Assembly: GCA_001800005.1 (NCBI GenBank)
Contig: MGUL01000056.1
Location: 1 to 5,921 of the forward strand
Direction of reading: 5' to 3'
DNA: 5,921 nucleotides
Source: Elusimicrobia bacterium RBG_16_66_12
Lineage (GTDB): Bacteria; Elusimicrobiota; Elusimicrobia; UBA1565; UBA9628
This document shows positions 1-5,512 of this stretch, one piece after another. The translations under genes were made by a program, and so were the position numbers. Under the pieces are notes generated by a model. The model ran no database searches. It was not told where the DNA came from and saw nothing but the letters and a program-made list of their open reading frames with translations. Within the stretch, counting starts at the first letter, position 1. The number at the start of each line of letters is the position of its first letter.

Positions 1-212
1 GCGACGCTGTTGGCGGAGGCGTTGCCCGCCGCGTCGTAGGCCCTCAGGCGGGCGTAGTGAGTGGTCCCCGCCGTCAGGCCCGTGATCGAAGCGCTCGTCA
101 CGTTCCCCAGATCCTTATTGTTGTAGCCCGCCAGGAGGACCGTGAAGCCCGCCGTGGTGGAAACGTCCAACCGATAGCCCGTCACGCCCACGTTGTCGGT
201 GGAAGCCGTCCA
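1..212 (-). repeat. Direct repeat copy B within the FN3 gene (near-identical to 313-524)
   Basis: Positions 1-212 match 313-524 at a constant offset of 312 nt (104 codons) with four mismatches: 74/386, 111/423, 171/483 and 194/506. Two are synonymous, and two change a residue (Thr/Ala and Asn/Asp). This copy covers residues about 251-321 of the FN3 protein. It is cut by the window edge, so further copies may follow. The 100 nt between the copies, holding the domain linker and first strand, do not match copy A's flank. Confidence 0.9.
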
Positions 213-962
213 CGAGAGGCTCAAGGTGGAGGTGGTCGCGCCGCTCAGGACCGGGCCGCCAGGCGCCGAGGGCGCGGTCGTGTCGGGCGGCGTCAAGGTC
301 GAAGTCGAGGCCGCGACGCTGTTGGCGGAGGCGTTGCCCGCCGCGTCGTAGGCCCTCAGGCGGGCGTAGTGAGTGGTCCCCGCCGCCAGGCCCGTGATCG
401 AAGCGCTCGTCACGTTCCCCAGGTCCTTATTGTTGTAGCCCGCCAGGAGGACCGTGAAGCCCGCCGTGGTGGAAACGTCCAATCGATAGCCCGTCACGCC
501 CACGTCGTCGGTGGAAGCCGTCCAGCCGAGCGTGAACGCCGCCGTGCTCACGTTCGACGCCGCAAGGCCGGTTGGAACGGTGGGTGAGGAAACGTCCGCC
601 GCCGGGGCGGAGGGCGTGCGCGTGGAGACCTCGACGCCGAGCAAGGTCGTCGAGCTCACGTTGAACGCCGATTCGTTGTTCGAGGTGTCGAAGGCGGTCA
701 GGCGGAAGAAGTACGTCGTGTCGTAGGAAAGGCTCAGCGCGTAGGTCGTGGCCGGGCCGGCAAGCGTCGTTTTCGTCACCGACGCGTCGGCCGTCGCTTG
801 GCTGGTCGTGGCGGAAAGCAGCGAGTTCGTCGCGTAGTAGACCCGGTAGCCGGACAAGTCGGCCTCGGCGTTGGGGTCCCAGGCCAGCGTCACCGTGGCG
901 GCCCGCGCCGCGCCGCAGGCGAAGGCGAGGACGAACAGGGCGGCGGCGAGTGCTTGTCTCAT
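1..962 (-). CDS. Secreted fibronectin type III repeat protein, N-terminal part (C-terminus beyond window)
   Basis: The frame is open from ATG at 962 to the window edge (320 codons plus 2 bases), so the C-terminus is missing. Residues 1-21 form a signal peptide (hydrophobic ALFVLAFACG, cleavage after ARA). FN3-like modules follow: about 22-108 (LAWDPNAEADLSGYRVYY), about 127-221, and a third from about 229. Modules 2 and 3 share GWTAS/SWTAS, TDxVGVTGYRLDVS and a terminal HYARLRAYDAAGNAS. FN3 modules are structural or adhesive folds, so a surface or extracellular role is inferred; no catalytic domain is visible. The start codon overlaps the upstream barrel gene's stop (ATGA), which suggests translational coupling. 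A purine-rich GGGAGAGGGA precedes it. In-frame ATGs at 974 and 986 are alternatives; the one at 986 has AAGGA about 6 nt upstream. Modules 2 and 3 are nearly identical in DNA. The missing C-terminus could carry an anchoring or sorting domain. Confidence 0.85.
   Translation of the reverse strand, partial: MRQALAAALFVLAFACGAARAATVTLAWDPNAEADLSGYRVYYATNSLLSATTSQATADASVTKTTLAGPATTYALSLSYDTTYFFRLTAFDTSNNESAFNVSSTTLLGVEVSTRTPSAPAADVSSPTVPTGLAASNVSTAAFTLGWTASTDDVGVTGYRLDVSTTAGFTVLLAGYNNKDLGNVTSASITGLAAGTTHYARLRAYDAAGNASANSVAASTSTLTPPDTTAPSAPGGPVLSGATTSTLSLSWTASTDNVGVTGYRLDVSTTAGFTVLLAGYNNKDLGNVTSASITGLTAGTTHYARLRAYDAAGNASANSV
313..524 (-). repeat. Direct repeat copy A within the FN3 gene (near-identical to 1-212)
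   Basis: This is the partner of the repeat at 1-212, about 98% identical by hand alignment, and encodes residues about 147-217. It starts at GGWTAS-like sequence just inside the second FN3 module and ends in its last strand. Similarity stops abruptly at 525, where the first strands of the two modules differ (AAFTLGWTAS versus TLSLSWTAS). The pattern suggests recent duplication or gene conversion confined to the body of the domain. Confidence 0.9.
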
Positions 963-1963
963 TCCCTCTCCCATCGCTTTGCCCATCGTTTTTCCTTCCC
1001 TGAGACGCGTTCCCCGCCGAAGGCGACCCTCAGCGCCACCGTGTGGCCGCCGGCGTTGTCCTGAATGATGCGGCTGAAGAGGGCGAAGGCATAGTCCACC
1101 GTCAGGTCCCAGGCCGTCACGCCGAACCCCGCCGTGAACTGGTTCTCGTTGACGCCGGCGCGCATCAGGAGCGAGGGCGTCACCTGGCGTTTGACGACCA
1201 GGATCTCCGTGGCGGCGCTCCAGGAGAACCGCCTTTCCCCCGCCTCCCCGGACCGGGAGTCGCGGAGATTGAGGTCGGCCAGGACGTTGAAGCGCTCCAG
1301 CCGGTAGAGCCCCCCCGCGCGCAGCGTCATGGGCACGCGGTCGGAGCCGGAGAGCCCGAGGTCCGGCCGGTTGAGGTGGCGCGCGGAGAAGCCCAGCTGC
1401 GCCTGGGAGTTGATCGTGACGATGGCCCCCGCGTCAAGCCCCAAGGCCCCTTTCGAGGTCCCGTTCTTGAAGACCGGGTCGCGCTCGGCCAACGGGTCGC
1501 CTCCGATATTGTAGCTGCGGCGCAGATAGCCCAGGCTCATGCCTAGGACAAGATGCGAATTGAGCTTGTAGGCGCCCCCCAGGAGAAACTCCTGTTCCTT
1601 AAGAAGCCCCGCCGCGTCGAAGGAGTTGGCGCCCAGCGCGAAAGTCCAGCTCTCCCCCGCCGGCACGGCCGCGGCCAGGGCGCTCTGCGACAGAGAGGCG
1701 CCCTTGAGTCCGAGCAGCGGCCTTGAGTGGAGCAGATAGCCTTCGGGCCGGTTCAGTTGGGCCAGTCCGGCGGGGTTGATGAAGAGCGCGCCGGCGTCGT
1801 CGGCCTTGCCGGCGAAGGTTCCGGCCATGGCCTGCGCCGCGGCGCTCGGGGAGTCCTGGAGGAAGCCCGCCTGGGCCCGCCCCGCGCAAAGCAGCAGGAG
1901 GGCCGAGCACGCAAGCCGCCGCTTGATCCCTGCTTCCGATTCCATCGCCATGGCTTCGCGCAT
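959..1963 (-). CDS. PorV/PorQ-like outer-membrane beta-barrel protein
   Basis: Predicted 334-residue outer-membrane barrel. A signal peptide ends near residue 32 (KRR, then LACSALLLLCAG, then AQA|GF). The mature N-terminus carries the signature AMAGTFAGKADDAGALFINPAGLA (about 46-68, shown by its NPAGLA core), typical of PorV/PorQ and FadL-like proteins. The rest is alternating short strands and ends in HTVALRVAFGG, a beta-signal-like strand, followed by a basic tail of about 17 residues that also encodes ribosome-binding sequence for the next gene. The length fits PorV/PorQ (about 300-400) better than full FadL. Start options are GTG 1969, ATG 1963 and ATG 1945. ATG 1963 has a weak GGTAAG upstream; 1945 gives the most typical signal-peptide n-region. 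The stop overlaps the FN3 gene's ATG. A link to secretion or anchoring of that FN3 protein is inferred from context only. The exact family is unsure. Confidence 0.75.
   Translation of the reverse strand: MREAMAMESEAGIKRRLACSALLLLCAGRAQAGFLQDSPSAAAQAMAGTFAGKADDAGALFINPAGLAQLNRPEGYLLHSRPLLGLKGASLSQSALAAAVPAGESWTFALGANSFDAAGLLKEQEFLLGGAYKLNSHLVLGMSLGYLRRSYNIGGDPLAERDPVFKNGTSKGALGLDAGAIVTINSQAQLGFSARHLNRPDLGLSGSDRVPMTLRAGGLYRLERFNVLADLNLRDSRSGEAGERRFSWSAATEILVVKRQVTPSLLMRAGVNENQFTAGFGVTAWDLTVDYAFALFSRIIQDNAGGHTVALRVAFGGERVSGKEKRWAKRWERE
963..972 (-). promoter_or_regulatory. Shine-Dalgarno for the FN3 gene, inside the end of the barrel gene
   Basis: On the minus strand GGGAGAGGGA directly precedes the ATG at 962, with GGAG about 5 nt from the start. 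It supports initiation at 962 despite the gene overlap. A second purine run (AAGGA, near 993-997) precedes the in-frame ATG at 986 at similar spacing, so the start remains ambiguous between the two. Confidence 0.5.
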
Positions 1964-1978
1964 ATTCACTTACCATGG

Positions 1979-2005
1979 ATTATGCCGCAGCGCCATGAAT
2001 TTCAC
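1979..2005 (-). promoter_or_regulatory. Possible promoter of the barrel-FN3 gene pair
   Basis: On the minus strand CATAAT (1984-1979) matches TATAAT at 5 of 6 positions. GTGAAA, 15 bp further upstream, matches TTGACA at 4 of 6 with short spacing. Transcription would begin near 1972, just before the ATG at 1963 and about 27 nt before the ATG at 1945. This is sequence resemblance only, in a lineage whose promoters are unknown to me. Confidence 0.25.
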
Positions 2006-2043
2006 CTGCGGGGATTCGGAAGGAGTCCTGAAGGCCGGCGCGA

Positions 2044-2109
2044 CTACTCGCCCAGCAGTTCCGGCAGCCGGGGCAGGGCTTCCTGCAAGGGCACCAAATC
2101 CACCGAGCC
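2044..2109 (-). pseudogene. In-frame 21-codon tail, probable relic C-terminus of a second DUF4143-type protein
   Basis: Directly after the ATPase stop (TAG, 2112-2110) the same frame stays open for 21 codons, GSVDLVPLQEALPRLPELLGE when joined in two parts (GSVDLV + PLQEALPRLPELLGE), then a second TAG. Its pattern (V-P-L, then L-x-x-LPELLGE) parallels the ATPase's own C-terminal stretch (M-P-L-Y-M-L-W-N-LPDILGN), and DUF4143 proteins commonly end in an 'iPLy...lp.ll' segment. I infer a leftover 3' end of a related gene. Chance similarity over so short a stretch is possible, as is simple 3' extension after a new stop mutation in the ATPase gene. Confidence 0.35.
2047..2072 (-). repeat. 26-bp direct repeat, downstream copy flanking the ATPase gene
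   Basis: Positions 2047-2072 are identical to 3564-3589 in the same orientation, offset 1517 nt. Similarity stops at both ends (2046/3563 and 2073/3590 differ). On the minus strand this copy reads RLPELLGE directly before a TAG at 2046-2044. The two copies bracket the ATPase gene and its palindrome-bearing leader. An imperfect hairpin is possible within the repeat, but there is no T-run, so it does not look like a terminator. Confidence 0.85.
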
Positions 2110-3510
2110 CTACGCTGGAAAACGGCCGATTTCGGAGTTGCCGAGAATGTCCGGCAGATTCCAGAGCATATAGAGGGGCATGCCCACGAGACGGTATTTT
2201 ACCGCGTGGCCTTGCGTGGTCTTTAGGTCTAAATCCATCACCGAAGGCGGGTTCGCGTCCACGCGCACGGCCATGTCCAGTCTTCGTTCGAACATGAACT
2301 GATGCAGACTTTTCATGGAACCGGCCGCTCCGGACTTAAGTTCGATCGGGATGATGCCCCCGTAAACCTGCACGATGTAATCGATCTCGCCGGGGCGCCC
2401 CCCTTCGCGCTGCCAGTAGTACAGCTCGGGGCCGTCGCCGGCGCCGGGATCGGTCAGCCGCAGCTGCTGAGCGGCAAGTTGGTCGGTCAACTGCCCGCGC
2501 AGGGAGGGGGCCAGCGACTCCCATGATGGGAAGGCCTGGGCGGCCGGGGTGCCCAGGAGCGCATGGACGATTCCAATGTCAACCGCCACCGCCTTGCGAA
2601 AAGAATCCTTCACCTCGGCGCCAAGCGGCAATCCATGGGCCGCGGTGTGGCGGACCTGGTGCACGAGCCGGGCCATGGTCAGCAAGTCAAGCGCGTGCTT
2701 GGCTTGGTGCTGTTTGACGCCCTCGCCGACATGGGCGTGGACGAACTTCCGGCCCAACGACGCGGCGACGGTGTTCAGGACGGAGTTGAGGATGTCGCGG
2801 TCCATCCGGCCGGCATACTTCGCGAAGTCGGAGCGATAAGCGGCGAGCAGTTCCTTCTGCAGCTCCCGCACCTCGCGCGGTTCGCGTCCGGAGATATCGG
2901 ACGCCACGACCGCCGGCATGCCGCCGACCATGGCATAGCGGCAGAACCAACGCTCGGCCAGCGAATGCGCGGCTACGGGGAGCTTCCGGCCGGGGCGCCA
3001 TGCCCGGATTGCGGACAGCAGGCGGTCTTGACCGTGAGCCAGGAGATATTCGGGGAAGCCCATCGGCTCGATATGCTGAAAGGCGATCCGTCCGACCGGC
3101 ATGCTGAAAGCGTGATCGGCAAGGGAGAACTCAAGCAACGATCCCGCGGCCACTACCGGCAGTTGAGGCAGTTCCTCGTAGAACCAGCGCAATTGGGCGA
3201 GTACCGTGCCCGCGGCTTGAATCTCATCCAAGAAGAGCAGGCTGCGATCCGGGTTTATATCAACCGAAAGCGCGAGCGAGAGTTCCCCCAGAATCTGGCG
3301 TGGGTCGTTGGTGCTGAAAAGTCGTTTCAACCCCGGATCGCGCTCAAAATTTATCTCGACGAGTTGGCGCCCGGCGCGAGCGGCCAGATCGCGGACCAAC
3401 CAAGTCTTTCCCACCTGCCTGGCCCCGCGCAGAACAAGCGGGTGGCGAGCAGGGCTGGCCAGCCAGGCGTCAAGTCTCGACTCCACCGCGCGTTTCATCT
3501 GCCTAATCAT
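2110..3510 (-). CDS. AAA ATPase with C-terminal DUF4143 (PD-(D/E)XK-like) domain
   Basis: A 466-residue protein of the common bacterial/archaeal AAA_14 + DUF4143 family. Walker A is GARQVGKT (29-36) and Walker B is LLFLDEIQ (91-98); VVAAGSLLE (119-127) fits the sensor-1 strand. The DUF4143 half begins near Y192-MVGGMPAVV. GEIDYIV (374-380) followed by PIELKSG (388-394) has the spacing of PD-(D/E)XK nuclease-fold residues (E375/D377, E390, K392). All key residues are intact and the length is normal. The cellular role of the family is poorly known; defence, mobile-element and stress roles have been suggested. ATG 3510 lies right behind a palindrome with no Shine-Dalgarno; ATG 3498 (MKRAVESRL) is a good alternative start. 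It stands alone between unrelated genes, with 26-bp direct repeats on both sides and lower GC (65 of 120 bases at 3241-3360, 54%), which suggests acquisition. Confidence 0.93.
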   Translation of the reverse strand: MIRQMKRAVESRLDAWLASPARHPLVLRGARQVGKTWLVRDLAARAGRQLVEINFERDPGLKRLFSTNDPRQILGELSLALSVDINPDRSLLFLDEIQAAGTVLAQLRWFYEELPQLPVVAAGSLLEFSLADHAFSMPVGRIAFQHIEPMGFPEYLLAHGQDRLLSAIRAWRPGRKLPVAAHSLAERWFCRYAMVGGMPAVVASDISGREPREVRELQKELLAAYRSDFAKYAGRMDRDILNSVLNTVAASLGRKFVHAHVGEGVKQHQAKHALDLLTMARLVHQVRHTAAHGLPLGAEVKDSFRKAVAVDIGIVHALLGTPAAQAFPSWESLAPSLRGQLTDQLAAQQLRLTDPGAGDGPELYYWQREGGRPGEIDYIVQVYGGIIPIELKSGAAGSMKSLHQFMFERRLDMAVRVDANPPSVMDLDLKTTQGHAVKYRLVGMPLYMLWNLPDILGNSEIGRFPA

Positions 3511-3545
3511 ACAAACAACGCGTTGTTATTGAAATACAGGAATCT
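3506..3545 (-). promoter_or_regulatory. AT-rich leader with candidate promoter of the ATPase gene
   Basis: This is the most AT-rich stretch in the window. On the minus strand TATGAT (3511-3506) matches TATAAT at 5 of 6 and overlaps the ATG at 3510. A TTTCAA lies 17 bp upstream (3 of 6 to TTGACA). If used, the transcript would start close to the second ATG at 3498, giving a nearly leaderless message. An upstream AGGAGGG near 3550-3556 is too far from either ATG to serve as their ribosome binding site. Confidence 0.3.
3514..3527. promoter_or_regulatory. 14-bp perfect palindrome, candidate operator of the ATPase gene
   Basis: AACAACGCGTTGTT is its own reverse complement and ends 3 nt before the ATG at 3510, between the possible -35 and -10 elements. 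The position would suit a repressor site, including autoregulation. No regulator gene is visible beside it, so function is inferred. Confidence 0.4.
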
Positions 3546-3563
3546 CCCTCCTGAGAACCGGCG

Positions 3564-3589
3564 CTCGCCCAGCAGTTCCGGCAGCCGGG
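3564..3589 (-). repeat. 26-bp direct repeat, upstream copy flanking the ATPase gene
   Basis: Identical to 2047-2072. It lies between the stop of the exported-protein gene (TGA, 3595-3593) and the ATPase leader, 3 nt past that stop. Unlike the downstream copy it is not followed by a stop codon in the RLPELLGE frame and is not in the frame of the exported-protein gene, so here it appears to be non-coding. Confidence 0.85.
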
Positions 3590-3592
3590 ACG

Positions 3593-4375
3593 TCAGCGGG
3601 AGATGTCGAGGAAGGCGCCGTCGGGGGAGACCGTCAGGCGGGCTCGGTCGCCGTCCACGAGGCGCATCATCACGCCGTCGGGGCGCTGGAGCGCGGCGAA
3701 AAAAACCCGGAAGGTCTGGAACTTCACGTGCTTGCCGCCCAGGGTCTCGTCGTAGATGAGGCAGACGCCGAGAACATCGGACGCGACGGCCGGGCGGCGG
3801 GATTCGTCGGGCATGCGGCCGAGGAACAGGCGATAGGGGCGCCCGCCGATGCGGACGGCCTGGCCCGCGAAATAGGAGGTGCTCATGATCTCGATGATCC
3901 GTCTGGACCAGAGCACCTCGTCGGTGTCCGCATCGCGGATCCGGATGATGTTGTTGAGGCGGGCGCGGAAGATGTTGATGTCCAGGTCGATCGTGTAGCT
4001 GCGTCCCCCCGCGCTCCACTGCCCCTTCATGCCGGCCCCGATGAGCACCATCAGCGGCTGCGCGCCGGGAGGCGTGACCGTCAGCCAGGCGCCGTCCGGC
4101 TCGGTCTGGTCGAGGGTCACGGCGACGAGGTGCCGGCCCACGCGGTCGGTGAAGGAATCGGCCAGCGAGAGATGGCGGTCGAGGAGCGGGGCCAGGTCCA
4201 CGCGCGCCGTGTCCTCCTCCGCGGCGCTCGGGACCGCGCGCGTGAGCGGAATGGAAACCTGAGGAAGGACGAAGCCGGGGGAGCCCGCCGCCGCGGCAAG
4301 ACGCTGGAAATCCAGGGCGCCGGGAGCCGCGGCGCAGGGAAGCGCCGGCAAGAAGAGCAGGAGCATCGCCTTCAT
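3593..4375 (-). CDS. Exported protein of unknown function
   Basis: A 260-residue protein that I do not recognise. Residues 1-17 look like a signal peptide (MKAMLLLFLPALPCAAA). Cys14 sits in the hydrophobic core after proline, which is a poor lipobox, so a soluble periplasmic or secreted product is more likely than a lipoprotein. The mature part has no further membrane segment. About 35-50 is a proline-containing linker. About 76-135 and 165-255 are rich in alternating hydrophobic residues, suggesting beta structure (HLVAVTLDQ, GAWLTVTPPG, FRVFFAALQ, GVMMRLVDGD, ARLTVSPDG). A central charged segment DLDINIFRARLNN-IIRIRDADTDE (about 130-153) would be the best search probe. ATG 4375 has little Shine-Dalgarno; ATG 4366 (codon 4) has AAGG close upstream. 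It follows the flippase-like gene after 78 bp, probably on the same transcript. Coding confidence rests on the signal peptide and antisense-free composition. Confidence 0.75.
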   Translation of the reverse strand: MKAMLLLFLPALPCAAAPGALDFQRLAAAAGSPGFVLPQVSIPLTRAVPSAAEEDTARVDLAPLLDRHLSLADSFTDRVGRHLVAVTLDQTEPDGAWLTVTPPGAQPLMVLIGAGMKGQWSAGGRSYTIDLDINIFRARLNNIIRIRDADTDEVLWSRRIIEIMSTSYFAGQAVRIGGRPYRLFLGRMPDESRRPAVASDVLGVCLIYDETLGGKHVKFQTFRVFFAALQRPDGVMMRLVDGDRARLTVSPDGAFLDISR

Positions 4376-4453
4376 CTTGACGAGAATACCATCTGGCGCA
4401 GCGCCCGCGTCAGGGTCGAAGGGCCCCCTTCCGGGGCGGGACCTTGGGTCCGC

Positions 4454-5512
4454 TCAGAATCGGCGGGTGAGCTCGAGGTCCAGGCCGGCCGCCTCGCGCA
4501 GGACGGCCGGCTCCGAGACCTTCAGGCCCCACAGCACGAGGACGCTCAGCAGGGCCGGGGCCACATAATAGCAGAGGCGGAAGAGCATCGCCGCGACCAG
4601 GGCCTCCCCCGCGCCCACGCCGAGACTGCCCATCATCGCCTCGATGGAGCCCTCGGCCACCCCCAAGCCTCCGGGCAGGATGGGGATGAGGGTCGCGGCC
4701 TGCCCCGTGGTGAAGGCCGCGCTCAGATGCCCGACGGGCAGACGCACGCCGACGGCGCGGAAGCAGAACCCGAGCGAGGTCATCGCCAACCCCCAGTCCA
4801 GGCAGGTATAGAGGACCGTGGTGGTCAGCCGCCCGCTGCCCGCCCGGATGCGCGCCAAGCCCTGCGTCAGCTGGACCTCGAAGACGGCGAAATCCTCCGG
4901 AGGGATCTCTCTCTGCGACAGGGAGAACGCCGCGCGGTTCGTGAGGCGGAAAAGACGATGGGCCAGCCGCCCGCGCACGCGGCGGTTGAAGAAAGCCGCG
5001 AGGATGAACGCCGCCCCCGCCAGCAGGAATGTCAGACCGAAGGCGTTCTCCATGATGGCGAGGCGAGCGCCCCGCAGGCGCAGCAGCAGCGTGACGAGGC
5101 CCAGGGCCAGGATCACGGCCAGCACGGCGTAGAGGATGGCCGAGGTCACGGCCGAGGCCGTGATCGTCGTGGCGATGGGCACGCGCCTCTTATGAAGGAG
5201 GTGGGCCTTCAGCGCGAAGCCCGTGACGCCCCCCGCCGAGATCAGATAGTTGGCCGTCGTCGAGACCAGCGCGATGCCCAGGACCGCCGGCGCGCCGAGG
5301 GGGTGCCCCAGGACGGTCAAGATCTCGGAGAGGGCCAGGCCCACCATCGCATGGCTGGCCAAAGCACAGGCGAGCGCCGCCGCAAACCAGCCCCAGGACA
5401 CGGCCGAACCGGCGCGCATGACCGCCTCCAGCTTCGAGCCCACGAGCACGCCCAGGATCGCCGCGGCCGCCAAGGCCCCGAGGGTCAGCAGGACTCCGCG
5501 GCTCGTCCTCAC
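4454..5512 (-). CDS. LPG synthase TM / UPF0104 family (flippase-like) integral membrane protein
   Basis: A 352-residue polytopic inner-membrane protein. Hydrophobic segments lie at about 7-24, 38-60, 75-100, 113-143, 155-175, 232-255, 265-282 and 303-330. The family hallmark LIPILPGGLGVAEGSIEAM (275-293, P-x-P-GG-x-G-x-x-E) is present, as is the late FRLCYYVAPALL segment (311-322). This matches the lysylphosphatidylglycerol synthase transmembrane region (PF03706), which lacks the cytosolic synthase domain here. Members move or handle lipids or glycolipids; the substrate cannot be read from sequence. The start is GTG 5512, which forms GTGA with the upstream stop, so translation is probably coupled. 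The frame stays open upstream to 5860, but that part is Arg/Gly-rich, lacks membrane character and is antisense-free shadow of the preceding gene, so it is excluded. C-terminal EAAGLDLELTRRF is cytosolic-like. Confidence 0.88.
   Translation of the reverse strand: MRTSRGVLLTLGALAAAAILGVLVGSKLEAVMRAGSAVSWGWFAAALACALASHAMVGLALSEILTVLGHPLGAPAVLGIALVSTTANYLISAGGVTGFALKAHLLHKRRVPIATTITASAVTSAILYAVLAVILALGLVTLLLRLRGARLAIMENAFGLTFLLAGAAFILAAFFNRRVRGRLAHRLFRLTNRAAFSLSQREIPPEDFAVFEVQLTQGLARIRAGSGRLTTTVLYTCLDWGLAMTSLGFCFRAVGVRLPVGHLSAAFTTGQAATLIPILPGGLGVAEGSIEAMMGSLGVGAGEALVAAMLFRLCYYVAPALLSVLVLWGLKVSEPAVLREAAGLDLELTRRF

Noticed and set aside
57..587. Plus-strand frame of 176 codons with an internal repeat
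   Set aside because: The peptide repeat only mirrors the duplicated FN3 coding DNA on the minus strand.
1970..2109. Search of the gap between the ATPase and barrel genes for an RNA gene or terminator
   Set aside because: Only the relic tail, one 26-bp repeat copy and a weak promoter-like pair are visible; no stable hairpin with a T-run and no tRNA-like fold.
2047..3589. 26-bp repeats as insertion-sequence target duplications or att sites
   Set aside because: No terminal inverted repeats, transposase or integrase are present between them, so neither mechanism can be assigned; only the direct-repeat bracket itself is reported.
2563..3759. 398-codon plus-strand open frame
   Set aside because: Antisense to the ATPase, whose minus-strand product has complete Walker and DUF4143 motifs. 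The plus-strand product shows no recognisable pattern.
3507..4019. 170-codon minus-strand frame that runs through the upstream 26-bp repeat (RLPELLGE)
   Set aside because: It overlaps the exported-protein gene in another frame and is Arg/Pro/His-rich. Its extension past the repeat into the ATPase leader has no domain.
4418..4437. GC-rich hairpins downstream of the flippase-like gene as a terminator
   Set aside because: Stems are only 5-6 bp with alternative pairings and there is no T-run on the minus-strand side, so a rho-independent terminator is not supported.
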